From Glandiceps talaboti (taxonomy: Eukaryota > Hemichordata > Enteropneusta > Spengelidae): a stretch of 64,000 nucleotides of DNA. Of the stretch, positions 1-13,230 are shown in pieces. Position numbers and translations under genes: made by a program. The notes under the pieces are model-generated. The model was not told the DNA's origin. It made no database searches and saw nothing but the letters and a program-made list of their open reading frames with translations. Location of the stretch: contig NC_135566.1 in assembly GCF_964340395.1 (NCBI RefSeq), positions 11,962,001 to 12,026,000 on the forward strand, in the 5' to 3' direction. Positions within the stretch are counted from its first letter, which is position 1. Each line of letters begins with the position of its first letter.

Positions 1-3000
1 CCGTCCGTCCTCTAGACAAATGTAAACAACATGGAAATAACAAAATATTTGGAGAGAGACATTTCATGCACTGTTGCTGGTAACAACTGTTATCTCATTA
101 GGTTTAATAAAAGTGATAAATAGCCTGTCAAAATGTGGGATGAAAGGGAATTTGGTTTGTATGAAAAGAGAGACCTTAATGGGATGAAAAAATCTCATTT
201 AATATTTTTGTAATAGATTAGTAGAAATAACGGCTATAAATGTACAACAAGGTTTTGTAGCAGAGAATTCTTCATCACAGAATAAATGAATCAAAGACAC
301 AGCTTGTTTAATACTGATGTATAGAATTAAACACTGTGACATTTTAGAAGGTCAGTGACCCAAAGCAATAGCTATATAAGATGTAGATACGATTCAGCTG
401 TCAAAAGACTCATGTTTGTGTGCATAAACAAAATATAAAAATATCGTTGTGTTTTATATTCCAGACTTAATGGGAGAAAATCATTCATATGTCATTAGTT
501 TGGACATAATCTGAGATATAACATGTCTGCTTTTCCCATTTAGATACAAACACATGCCACCTACAGTCCATAAATTCTGATTTCAGTTGAGATGTAGATT
601 TAATATTGGAGTAGTTAGAGTGGTCAGACCATCAAATGTATATGCTGCTTTTAATATCGTCTCTGGAATGCTAAATGGAAAGCGGAAAGTGGAAGCCCTC
701 CGTGATATTTTCAAGTGAATTAAATGTGATTGGTTAACAAGCCATGATAAACAATCCATTCAAATTTGCATATGCGTAATGATTTTTTTGTGTGTGTCTG
801 ATATCAATATGTTTCCATGAAGAAATAATTTTACATTCATGTATATTTCATAATGTTAAAATAAGGCTTTCATAAGAACATAGGAAAATTGATTAGTTTA
901 ACATGTACAGAATCCATAATGGGCAAAAACGATTTTTCTATTTTGTTATAAATTGCATATTTAGGAAGTGTAGTGGGTAGACTTTGAAATGGGGAAATGC
1001 TGTGTATAGAAAAACAAATTTGAATGAAAACAGAATGTAAGTCTATCTGGATTTTAAATTTCATCCACAGCAATTCTCTCAATATGAAATATTAAAATTG
1101 TCTGTTTAATGACATTTTTGTAAATTTCTAAATATTTGCCCCAGAATTTTATCAACAATAAATATTAATACGATTCAGATCTGAATTTAGTTTGCAATTG
1201 TGAAATATATCAATAGTACAGAAAAACTGATTTTCATCAGGTGATTTAAAATACCTGTTACTTCCAGTGTACAGACAGACTACAAGTTTTTATCAGAAAG
1301 TGTAAAATGAATGTTTTGCCTCTAGTGGTACATGGTACATAAGAAGCGAGACAATTAGATGACACTGTGAGTTCGCGATATAGAACAATGATATAGAACA
1401 TGAGATTTTTATCATGTCATTGCAAAATACCTGTGAAACTCCAGAACACAGAACTTCAATAATACAAAGCTGTATCCAGTCATTATTACAGACATTAATA
1501 TCTTGCTACGTTAACCATTTAACAATACAGTACAATAATACTGTGCTTGGGTTGCAGGCTAAATGGAGAGAATATGTTGATATCTAAATTTAGTGATAAC
1601 CTTGATAGAAATAGTACTGGTGAGAGACTGTTCTTTTCACAGTAGGACATTTAATTATGGTAAACAACCCAAGAACACATCCTGTGATAATTAAGTCAGG
1701 TACCATACCAACCACAAATAATTACTTCTAGTATGCAGTACAGATTTATAATCACAGCATGCATTTATGTAACTAGGTGAATGGCACACACAAGTTGCAA
1801 CAAAATAAACCTAAAAATACTTTAACAAAGTATGCATCCTAATCATGGCATGCTGACCAACAGATACATGTACTTGTTGTAATATTAAACCAACATATGT
1901 ACATAGAAGGCTAAAGGTCAAAGGTCACATCTATTTTGTCTGGAGAAGTCTAGTACCTAGCTGTTATTAGAAGGCCTTTATCTTACATAACACAGTGACA
2001 GCTTTGATAGGAGTAACTCAGTAAGTATTATAATTTATTGTTTGGTGGTGACCCTAATAATATCACATGAATAATTCATGTAAATCCTTCAATTTTCTGT
2101 AATTAAAAAGGTGTATGATATGAAGGGAATAATTTAAACCGATTTACTGCATCAGTGCCATCTGTTGTTAATAGGTTAAATGTGATGTGATCATAACATA
2201 ATGTTATGCAATGATTGTATGCATACAAGTTGTGCAATACATGTACAGTGTTTTTAACTTTGTTCTTTCCAAAACTTACCCATGCACCATGGCAAATTTG
2301 CATATGAATTGAAAGTTTGGTCCTGCAAATGTAATTCTTTTGTTTTCCTACATTTCAAGCATGTTGTTTGAAATGCTAAAATGGCTCTGGGGAGAACACT
2401 GAGTTCCCAGGGTTGAAGTATTTTCATCAGCTGTCCTATATTTGATCCAAGTAGGGTGGGTGTTGTTTTGTTACCAAAAATAGTCTAAGTTATTAGTGTT
2501 GTGTATGCAGCAGCTGACACGGATCAATAGACAAACAGCACAATGAAAGCTACTTGGTGCATGCAGCAGGCAGGCATGTTATTGTTAATTTCAAAATATT
2601 GCCATAATAGCTGTCAGTTACACTGTGCGGTTACAGTAAAATTAAATGTCAATCTGCACTTATATCTATCAAAACACTTCTAAATCTGTATGGTATAAGT
2701 TTTAGTTTCAACGCAAATAGCATGGCTACCAGATTTTAGGATTGCCTCCTTGTTTCTAACATAATAATCAATATTTACAATGATCTTTGGATGTTTTAAT
2801 TAATTTTTCATTACCCAATCTTGGTACATGAAAGACATAATTTATTTATTTTGTGATAGCATTATGAAATGCTCAAAATTTTATATTTATTAGTTTATAT
2901 ATGAACAACAATAACAATAGCAGAGATAAATGGTCATGGAAATACACAGAAAGACAAACAAACCAATAGACAGGTGAGCAGGAAGACAAACAGACTGATG

Positions 3001-3530
3001 GACAGATGAGCAGAAAGACAAACAAACAAACAAACAAACAAACAGGTGGTCAGAAAGACAAACAAACGAGTATAGACAGAAAAAACACACAAAAAACAGA
3101 AAGAGACAGAAATTACCACACCAGGCAGACACAGTCAGACAAACAAACAGATTGAGTGCAGAGACACTGGTTGCACAGTAGACACAGACAGACAAATTGT
3201 AAAGAATCATCACCATTACTGCTGAGAGAGCACTGGTAAATTAGATATTTTTCAAATTGACATTTCTGTGTCTGCCTATGTCAAGTATTTATTACTATAT
3301 TAGTCAACAATTACATTATTAATGAGAAGAATGTACATGAACTGCAGTTGTCTAGTGATGCCATAGATAAAATTACAGTCAACATATCCAATTGTATTTT
3401 GGCAAGGGTTCATAGATCACTCAGGGTGTCATTGACCCTCCAAATCAATGGCTAAGTGTTGTTGTAGAATGGTATGGATTTTACATGTCTATGAGGTGTG
3501 TTGTGTATGTATAATAATGTGTATGTACTA

Positions 3531-3589
<59 letters not shown>

Positions 3590-3942
3590 TTTGTTTGTGT
3601 GCACATACCTCCATGTGTCTGTATTGTACCTGCATGCATGTGACACTATTAAGTGGTAGAACCTGGATGTCATCATAGTGAGTACGATTTATTGATGTAT
3701 TCATAAACCGTTAAATGGCCTTGTTCTTCTTCAGCCATTATACAGTGGGTGCAGAAAAAACTTCTTTTGAAGTTTTACCACTTTTCTATTGACAAAATGC
3801 AAGACCTTTCCAAAAGAATGGACTTTTTAGTTTTAAGCAGTGATATGTACCTTATCCAAACTTACAAGTAGTAGTTATTTCTGTTCAAATTTTCTGATTG
3901 TAAATTGATGTATTAATATATATTTCTTTTCTTTTTTTCCAG
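1..3942 (+). other. YPEL intron (left part), no coding signal
   Basis: AT-rich. I looked for the upstream YPEL exon (first CxxC and the HDELISK-like motif) and did not find it. The stretch 2940-3070 is a degenerate AGACAAACA-type repeat, and 3533-3586 is a (TG)n microsatellite. Short reading frames here are low complexity or unsupported. Confidence 0.7.
3533..3586. repeat. (TG)n microsatellite
   Basis: Uninterrupted TG dinucleotides followed by a few TTTG units, inside the YPEL intron. Confidence 0.95.
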
Positions 3943-3986
3943 TCATTTCAGGGTAGTCAGGGCCGTGCCTATTTGTTCAATTCAGT
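3943..3986 (+). CDS. YPEL: YPEL coding exon (antepenultimate of the gene as seen here is first)
   Basis: Acceptor tttccag ends at 3942 and donor gtaagt starts at 3987. It encodes [14 protein letters not shown] and leaves two bases (GT) for the next codon. Confidence 0.93.
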
Positions 3987-5933
3987 GTAAGTATAAAAAT
4001 TACATTCTTTAACAGTTAAGAATTATATCATTTCTAGAAATTCTGTACAATGATCATTTGAGCTGAAAAAAAAACAAACTTCAACACTGACAAGTTTTGG
4101 GAAGGTTTGGGGCATACTGATAAGAGGAAAGCCATCATAATTTATCATGAAAAAGAGGAAGATTGTGATCACTATGGAAATTAGATCTGTGACCTACTTT
4201 AATATATAAAATGTACTCTAAACATATTGCAACATTCAATACTAAATATAAAAGAGCTGTATTTTTTTACTGTATGCTGCAACATTTATGAATGTATAAC
4301 TATCATATTACTGGTCATAACCATTCATTAATCATAAGAAATTACAATATGTATACAAGTAATTGTTTATCATAAAAGTTATGACTGCATCTTATAGTAT
4401 GGTTTATTACAAAACCTGTCACATGTCTTTGAAGTAATGTTAAATGACGTTCTTTGGATATTTTGTTTTGTGAATCAATTGTCCTGCTTATATAATTAGA
4501 TGTTATTCCCCAATATTTTTCTAAGGGGTTTTGTCACTATGAGTCACTAGACTTGTAGTGGCAACCCTTAGAGTATTTTCTGGCTGAATGAAGAAAAATA
4601 TTGGAGAATATTAACAAAATTATTCCAGCAGCAGTAATATCAAAGAAAAATTGGGGAAAGTAATGGCAAATTTGAACGTTTTGACTCATATTTCGAACAC
4701 AGCACAACCAGTGATGTAGACATGCATTGTCATGATATAGACACCCACTGTCGTGTAGAATGACCAGAGTTACTATATATTCCATATTTTTTGTTCAACT
4801 TGGCTTGTGCATGGCATAATAATAAAACAATCTTTATTGACTAAATTGCCTTGTTGATATATCAGATATCTCTTCATGCTATGTACTCATTTTTACGTCA
4901 ATATTGGACATTCAAATACCAGTACAATTTTAATTCTTGTGTAAATGTTTTTATGATGTTTTTTTGTTTTTTCATTGATCTATAGTGTAAATGTTGGTTG
5001 TGGGCCAGCTGAAGAAAGAGTCTTGTTAACTGGTTTACATGCCGTTGCCGATATTTACTGTGAATGCTGCAAAACTACCTTGGGCTGGAAATATGTAAGT
5101 ATATAGTTCTCTTATAAGTGAAATTAATGACAAGAGATTAGTTTTAATTTATCTTCTTATTTCAGTTATAAATGATAAGCTAAATGACCAACATGTCATT
5201 GAAATATTGATTGACTATAGTTTATCTTCAAAGCTATATAGATATTAATGATGTGGAGGCATACATTTCTGCCATAGGAGATCTTAGTCAGTATGCGCAG
5301 TTAAAACCTTTCTACACGAATGTTGACTGCAATGTTTGTCTGGCATTTTAAGTTTCAGTCTTTCACCACATCTAGTAGACTTTAAGATATGTTGTGTTGT
5401 TCAGTCATATCGGGCTTCTAAACCCAGTAAGTTATAGTTGATAGTATGGTACAAATGTTTCATCTTACAGACTACACACATATCTAATATCTAGGAAATC
5501 TGTCTGTAAACTTTTACGCATATTTAGGATGAAATGGGTAATAACCGTACCTGTTATGGAAACTTTTCTGGTGAAAAAAAACAAACTTTAAGAAGAAAAG
5601 ATTGAATCTCTATTATTGTTTATTAATTGAAATATACTTTTCATGGAGTCAATAAAATTATCAATGATATTGTATACTCACATTTTATGATCATTTTTAT
5701 GACTTCATAATTTTATGATTATTATTATGTCATAAGTTTATAATGTTTGTCGTAGACTGTACACTTTTTGTTATGCATGTTTAATATTACAGTAAATATG
5801 ATATCTACATTCCATAATTGTTTCTTTTGTTGCCACCCAGGAACACGCCTTTGAAACGAGTCAGAAGTACAAAGAAGGCAAATATATCATAGAGTTGGCA
5901 CATATGATAAAAGACAATGGCTGGGACTCATGA
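3943..5933 (+). CDS. YPEL: Yippee-like zinc-binding protein (YPEL1-4 type), 3' three exons, partial
   Basis: Three exons in + orientation, 3943-3986, 4986-5094 and 5841-5933 (TGA), join in phase to give the last 81 residues of a Yippee protein. Seen: [13 protein letters not shown], then [19 protein letters not shown], then the zinc-ligand pair in [13 protein letters not shown], then [21 protein letters not shown]. Each junction has AG acceptors and GTAAGT donors. This is near-identical in character to vertebrate YPEL1-4, and unlike YPEL5, which diverges in this part. Family knowledge: YPEL proteins are about 120 residues, fold as a Yippee (beta-tent) zinc domain with two CxxC pairs, and are nuclear or centrosome/spindle associated. 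The N-terminal ~39 residues with the first CxxC pair are not in positions 1-3942, so that intron exceeds 3.9 kb and the gene starts left of the window. The protein ends at a normal family C-terminus plus DS. Confidence 0.95.
4503..4830 (+). mobile_element. Dispersed ~330-bp repeat, copy 1
   Basis: Shares long blocks with 26798-27145 (same orientation) and 40596-40930 (opposite). Shared blocks include ATATCAAAGAAAAATTGGGG, TGAACGTTT, CGAACACAGCA, GACCAGAGT, ATATTCCATATTTTT and GGCTTGTGCATGG. The part holding CCCCAATATTTTTCT and GAAGAAAAATATTGG forms an internal inverted repeat, so this may be a non-autonomous DNA element. It lies in the YPEL intron. No coding capacity is evident. Confidence 0.75.
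4986..5094 (+). CDS. YPEL: YPEL coding exon, second zinc-ligand pair
   Basis: Acceptor tctatag, donor gtaagt at 5095. It completes the split Val codon and encodes [15 protein letters not shown] through TTLGWKY. The C-E-C-C stretch supplies the second CxxC of the Yippee fold. Confidence 0.95.
5841..5933 (+). CDS. YPEL: YPEL terminal coding exon
   Basis: Acceptor ccacccag. It encodes [18 protein letters not shown] through KDNGWDS and stops at TGA 5931-5933. The 3' UTR follows; an AATAAA-type hexamer occurs near 6559, but the true cleavage site cannot be read from sequence alone. Confidence 0.95.
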   Translation, partial: EHAFETSQKYKEGKYIIELAHMIKDNGWDS

Positions 5934-8900
5934 AAATGACCTGGCCTATATATATGTGGATAATTGACATGGTGAATCTAACCTGACCAACGTTGTTTTA
6001 TCTAGTATATGGACCTATAACCATACCAGGCTTTTTGTCGGTGTTTTTTTGACAATGGCTGCATTAAGACTGTGTGTGGTGATGATTGTGCTGTCGATAT
6101 CATAACTGTACAAAAAAAAAGACCAAGCTTTTTTGCTTAAAGATATATTATTTATGTGAAGTTTTTAAAATTCTATTTCTTATTTATGAAGATTAAAACA
6201 AAGAGAAAACTTTCATCTGAGATGGTCCCTATGTCCATTATAAACACTAATGTCTGTGGGTGGACGTCATAATGAGGATGCTGCCCTGGATGTAGTATGG
6301 GATTGCATTGAAGAAAATATAAAAAAAAAAAAAGATGATGAAGAAAATCACTGGAGCACAAGAGTGAACTGTGCTTCAGCAATGGAAAGTCATTTACTTA
6401 AAAAGGAGATTGGCATGGACTTTTATTTTTAAAAAAAGCTAACATTTTAATGATGCAGTGGATGAAGTTTGCTCACGTTGGTTGTCAACGAGTGAAAAAA
6501 CATCTACAATGAAAAAAGAACAAGGCAGGTTTACCTTGAAGGACTCTGTAAAGTAACCAATAAATTGGTTCTACTACTGTGGCGTGGCAACCATATAAAA
6601 AACACACATAAAAAGCAACCTTAAGAGAAGGTTTATGCAGCCTTTACCAAAGTTTGCCACAAAAACAATGCCTCTTTGCTGTCAACATAAAACTTTTGTA
6701 TATATATATATTTATTATATATATAGTTTTCATCAGGATTACTTTTGGCATTTTGCCAAGTCATCCCCAAAGATATTAATCTTCACCAGCTGGACCAAAC
6801 CATCTTTGTCATGTGATGGGGGTGACAGGATGTTTAGTTTTGAAAATATTGCCTAGCTTCAACTTTTTTTATATACTTTGCTATATAAGCAGAGATTGAG
6901 GTCTTTTTTTTCAGTAGTTGTTGGTACTTGTTTTCTAGTCACAGATGTCTCTCTTAAAAGGTAATGTCTTTGATGTTGGAACTCCATTACCTCTGAAATG
7001 TATTTTGTGTCATTTAAAAAGTCGTGTAAGGCAGATTTTGTTGTTGGTGCACACTTTGATCTTCGAGGAATGAAACTATAATCCCTGTGGTAGTTGGCCA
7101 GTATTTAGAATGATCTTGCTGAAATATAACTGTTTCTGAAATAATACATGAAGTACACAGATTAAGTTTAATCCCCCCCCCCCCCCCCCCCCCCCCACCA
7201 CCACCACCAGGTTGTGTTGTTCAACTCTGGATCAGGCATCTCATTTACAACAAATCCTACAGACTATGGAATCCACTACTCGATGTACAAAGTATAGGAA
7301 GAATTGTGATATTAATAGTATATCGTCAAAATATATCAAGTTCATACAAAGTTGTTCAAACTGTTAAATCAATACTGATATTGTTTGAATCCAATATAAA
7401 CACAACAAAATCTAACCCAGTGTATGTAGAAATTTCACTGTCAATGTATGGTACTTCATGTAAACAAAACAACAAAATGAACAGGATCACCTGATGACAA
7501 TCAATAGCTCATTAACAATATTACTGTAAAATGACTGACCTCTTTGGAGGTCATAAAAAATTCAGTGTGAACCCAATCAACCCTGCAAGTCCAAATGTTA
7601 CTTTCTTTCAGAATGCTGTAGTAACAGTTTGAATGAAATTAAAACTTCACACAGTTTATGTAAAACATCTTCCAAGGTTTGGGTTTTGTAAGAAATTTTA
7701 CAAAATTATCACATGGATTGTAGTTTCATTTTTGTTGGAAAGATTTGTGGCAAACATTAGTGACTGCAGATATGTACTTTATTGTGTATTGTAATCAGTC
7801 CTAATCACGTGACTACATTATATGCCACAGGCAGTCCTTGGGCCATCTGTAGGCTTGTTTGTATCTGTAGTGTTAGCAGGGCTTATGGTACATTGAGAGC
7901 ACCTCAACTATACAATACTGTTATCTTGTATAATGCAGATGTTCTGCCTCCATGTCATCATCAAATGTGGCAAAAAAAGGAAACAAATTTTCTTTTAAAA
8001 TTTGTATAATTTGTGGCCTAACAGTTAATATTGTATTGTGATAGTCATTTCATTATGTAGGTCGATCAGGAAAAAAATTTCAGTGAAGTGAAAATTATTT
8101 TTTCAATTGTTACAACAAATAAGAACTACAGTGTGTATAGTATGTACCAGCAGTTCTGGCCAATGTACATGTGAAGTGCTAACACAGCTCAATCAGTATA
8201 AAAGCAACTGCAGTAAATTCTTTTGTTGAGCAGGCAGTCATGTGAAATATTCCATGTACCATCGTGAGATAATATTATATGTAATGTATGTTTTGCAGGC
8301 TAGTGGAAAAGTTCAAACAACTTGCCATTTAGCAAAGTACACAGTCTGTACAACGTGCAATGATAATGTGACCTGGCAGTTGGTACTGGTAAATAATTTA
8401 GATGTAACTAGAAAAATGTTCTGGTCTGATCGTCATTTCACTAGTACGGTATATACATTGTGTTATTTGATCACTTTAATTTACACAGTTGTGTGGTCAT
8501 GGCTTCATTTATCTAAGTGTACCTAAGTAATGCATGGTTAGGCAGTGACAACTTTACCAAGTAGAAACATTGATTGGTTAGGCTCAGTGATTGATATGTT
8601 TGCATACATGCTTAAAATGATGGAATAATTGCTGTCAAAGTGTTGAACAATGAAAGTCAGAATATATGCTTTCACTGATGTATCTTTCTGTTAACATACA
8701 TATACATGCATTTTAATAGTTGTATCTATAAACATTGGGTAGAAATCAAGCAGAATACGAGAGTTAAATATTTGTGATCTTATCATTGAGGAATGAAAAC
8801 TGAAATTAAGGGTTCACCATTTGTTGAACTGAGACTCAGTACAATGAATGTATGGATGTAATAAGAAACTGCTAAGACGTTGCTTGCCTGGAATCCATAC

Positions 8901-9150
8901 TCGTCTCAAGACATTTCAGTTTTGATATGCAGAACTAAGACAGCATGGACTCCAGACGAGACACTTTCCAGTAGTGTTTTAGAGTAAATATGGTGGTCCA
9001 TTTTCCATATCACTGAATTCTGTTTCTTTCAATTTTTGAATTTGAATATTTCAGAAGTGCATTCCAGTCATTTCCTATGTAAAGTCTTGTCTGCTACATC
9101 ATGCCTTAACTCCATGTCTATAATATGAAGTTGGAGATAGTAGCGTGGGT
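5934..9150. other. YPEL 3' UTR and intergenic DNA
   Basis: No gene recognised. It contains the YPEL 3' UTR (extent unknown), a poly-C tract with (ACC)n at 7171-7210, and AT-rich unique sequence. The small reading frames have no domain-like composition. Confidence 0.6.
7171..7210. repeat. Poly-C tract with (ACC)n
   Basis: About 26 consecutive C followed by ACC trinucleotides. It may form i-motif or G-quadruplex structures and may be length-unreliable in the assembly. Confidence 0.9.
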
Positions 9151-9154
9151 TCCT

Positions 9155-9287
9155 AGCCAGTCCACTGCACTTCGAGATACATCGCTAGGAGGTCGTAGCT
9201 CCTAACCCTCGTAGTCTCGTATTTAGAATGCAAGGACTAAGCGGTACGACCAGCTAACGATGTATCTTGAAGAGAGGTGGACAAGCT
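9155..9287. repeat. 133-bp inverted-repeat element with ~41-bp arms
   Basis: The arm at 9155-9195 is the imperfect reverse complement of 9247-9287, sharing for example GATACATCG against CGATGTATC. The spacer is about 50 bp. This resembles a small MITE or a foldback sequence. No target-site duplication was resolved. Confidence 0.7.
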
Positions 9288-12200
9288 AATGTGTTCCAGG
9301 GACTTGTGTGATGAACATATCCTAAAGCTAACATGACCTTTAACCTCTAAAGTAACCACCCCCACCCCTTATGAGATCATATACAATTTCAAGGCCAATA
9401 AATTTAACAGTGATATGTAAATATCAGAAAATTTGAATATTTAACATGAAACTGACAGGCCACATGTTGTGCACTATGAGAAAAATTATTTGGACAGAAT
9501 TCATCTACTTTATATGTTTTTGATATTGTCTAAATTTGATTTCAGATCTGTATCAAATTACTAGTAATGGTTGATAAATTGATGGTCATCTGTCACTTCA
9601 AAATCATCATGTTTATGATCTCGTATAATTAACACTTTTGTTTTACATTGAAGAGGTCAGAGGTCATATTTAGTTGAACTGAGGTTCACTTGCATGGTAA
9701 TGTGATTATGTTTATGATTACTTTCACCTGGTGCTCTTCAGAATTAATATACCTCGGAATATAAGTTTTAATATGTTGCAGTACAAGTATTAAAGAAACT
9801 GCTTAAAGCTTAATGTCTGACTAGAGTAGAACAATGTTACTGTTAGAATGTCATAGGTATATATAATTATAACCCACTGTTGCAACAGAAAAGTGTTTGT
9901 TAGCATAAAGAACTCCCAACTAACAATTGTGAGCCAGGAGATGGAACCAGTTGTGTATACGACAGATAATTGGAAAACAGCTCCACATCAGTGCATACTT
10001 TTCAATCATTTAACTGTCAAAAGTTTGCAGGGTGCAGTGACCAGTAAGCAGTGAGCCTTGCCATGCAATAGATGTGAACAATAAGAAGTCTACACAGACA
10101 GACATGAACAACTGATAGACAGGGTTACATAACAATGACAACACATTCTGCCATTGAGGGTGAAACGTGACCCAACTTTGAATTCTTTTGATCTCATCAC
10201 AAGGAGGAAGAGATATCATGAATAACAGGCCCCTTGTGCTTGTTCTCTTTGCTTTAATAACAAAACAAGCCTGTGTGTACATGTGACTCTTTGCTTTTGG
10301 TCACATGCACTGACACCTGTACAATTTATTTTGAAGGTCAAAATATTAGACCAGGTGTAGACTACTGTTATAGAAAACAACATTTAAATAATGTTTGCTT
10401 ATTTTCAAAATTAAGAAAGAAAATATGTGTTTCAATTTTCACATTGTTTTCAAATACACTGTTAACAGCATCATTTAAGATTTTGTAAATACTGCAAAAA
10501 ACATCAACAAATTGCATGTTTCTGGAGTCATGTAAAGTTTTATGTGTTTGATAATGTGGCATTGTAAAAGATAATTATCAAAATCTGACTTGGTTTTTCC
10601 TACTGTGTGATGCAACATGTATCGGTATGTTGCTCTAGGGAGAACTGGCAACAATATTAGTGCATAAATTGACTTGAAGAACTGGCAAACACAAAAAATT
10701 CAATAAGTCATGAACAATTTTCAATCACCTTTTCAAATCTGTCAGTTATAACGAGGTCTCAAAATTTACGATATTCCTGCATCAGTGTGCCGTCTAATGA
10801 TAGCCAAATTTTGTTGTGTGACGGTTAACAAAATGATGAAAACTGGGATTTTGAGTGAGTCTCCACAAATTATGAGATAGAAGAAAACAAAATTTTTGTG
10901 TATCACTAGAAATTGTGTGCATCAGTGGCACATCAAATTGGCTTGGATGGCACACTGTCCTAGATCCTGCATCCACAGACTGGTTGCTCCATCATCAATT
11001 TACCTGTAATAATACATCCTTATATCCGTTGTTATTCAAATGAGACTTTGTATTAGCTCCATGTCGCATGATCAATCTGTTGATGTTTTTGAAGTTAAAA
11101 AGTCCAAATTGAAATTACAACGAGATATCTATATATATAGCATTTACATTTCCAGGATTGGTTACCGTGATCCATGTTTTAGTCAATTTACAAATAGATG
11201 TGTAAGATTTCATTATGTATTAACACTGTCATGTTGGGATGAAATCTTAAAAACATCCTTTAAATTCTTACAAGTGACAGTTGTTATGCTTCATTTTGTA
11301 CCAATTTTACCAGTGTTTGTATCATGTTTACACTTGATATTAATTGTTGTGTTGTGTTTTTTTTGCTGTCGCTCGCCTTAGTTTACAATACAGGATCAAT
11401 TGTTGACAGTTTCATTGTATATTTAGAGTTTTTTCATCGTCGTGTGTGTGTGTGAGCAGTGTACAATTCTGTATGCTAACTGATTTTATCAGAAATTAAA
11501 CCTTATACTCATAAAGTCTAAAATCTGTCTTGTTTTTTGTGTCATTATTTCTTTGTCAATTGGACTGTAGAGGTAAACAACATTATGCTATTTTTGAGAT
11601 CTTTGAACAATAATGGGGAGGGTGGGGGTTCAACTTATATATTTTGGTATCACTGAAATCAAACCTCTTCATATATGCTTCCGCAGAGTTTATGAAGTAT
11701 GGGTTGTTCCATTATAGGTCCGTACCAGGGGTAATAAAGAGTAAAGGATAAACAATGATGTGCATAAGCACTGAGTTGTTATCCTAGTAATAATACCAGT
11801 GATCCCTTTGTGGTGATGACTGGTTGATATTCAATATTCAACCGCACCCTCATCTTTTATTTTTGCATATACACCTGCATGCACACTCAACCAGGTCATA
11901 TTGATCAGTTATCAGGGGTAACATGGTATTATTTACTTTACTAGTGATTTTAGCATTTATGGGTGAATCATGTATATTGCTATTATTGTTATTCATATTA
12001 TAGTTATCATTATGTATTTCTCACCCCATTAGCATTATTAAATCTGCCCTACCTGTAAAGGGGTGGGGGGGGGGGGTATTTTTTCAATCAGAGTACCAAC
12101 AATATGTTAACTGAAAAGATATTGACTCTAGGGACAATTGTCAGAATCGAGTCCCGGATTACTCCGTATGCAAGCAGGACTACGTGAGTCCTAGTAAATA

Positions 12201-13077
12201 TCTGTAAAAAGTGTAAAACTCCGCAAACTGTCGCCGTCCCCAATGTTAATGTGGTAACCAGTCATGACATTCAGAAAGTCGGGCGGTCAGGCATGAATCG
12301 TAGGCAGGTGACCACAACAAGTCAAAGGTTATGACTTGACAGATTCGATAGTTTACGTATCGACGTACTTCAAGAAACCGAGTGAAAATGAAAAAAACGA
12401 AATTGAAAGGTTCGTTTACAACAAAAGATAAGATAAAAACTATCAACAAATCAGGCACATTTCTGCTTACGTCTATATCATTGTTATTTTCATTTTCCGA
12501 GAAGAGAATTTCAGTTTATGTTTCAGTCATTGTCGCTAGCACCATGGAAGTTAGCATTAAGTAAACCGTAAATAGTTTAGTTGCAGACGACAGAATCAAA
12601 AAATTGTAAACTCACCTCAGCCTTACATGTAACTCAGTTTGAAATTATTATTTCCACCGAGTAGAGTACTGTTTGAAACAGTTCTAGTTTGTGTCCTAAT
12701 TCGTCCTATGTGGTGTAGGTTAATATAATTCAAAAGTTCGAAATCTATCAGTTTTTTTCTCGTATTCAAGATACAAAAAATGTGACAGGCGTCTGCTGCA
12801 GCTTTGACAACAAATAGTCCAGAATAAATACCCGGATGTTGAACAGCGCCACCTGCGGCTATGTCGCGCATGTTACTGTGCTATGTATTATGCATGTATA
12901 CGGGCCTGTAATACTATTGAAATCATATACTGTCACTGATATGTTTCTATCTATACAAATAGTATAAACATAGTATATTTTTCATTAATATATAGGCCCG
13001 TATATACATATGTACATGTATATAGATAGTTATCAATGAGTTTAAAATGATATTTGATTTACCCATGCATATTTTGT

Positions 13078-13230
13078 GTTTGTTTGTTTGTTTGTTTGTT
13101 TGTTTGTTTGTTTGTTTGTTCGTTCATTCATTCATTCATTCATTCATTCATCCATTCATTCATTCATTCATTCATTCATTCATTCATCCATCCATCCATC
13201 CACCCATCCATCCATTTATTTATTTATGTA
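13078..13230. repeat. (TTTG)n-(TTCA)n-(TCCA)n compound microsatellite
   Basis: Successive tetranucleotide arrays. The frames they open (Cys-Leu-Phe-Val and Ser-Phe-Ile-His repeats) are artefacts of the tetranucleotide period. Confidence 0.95.
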
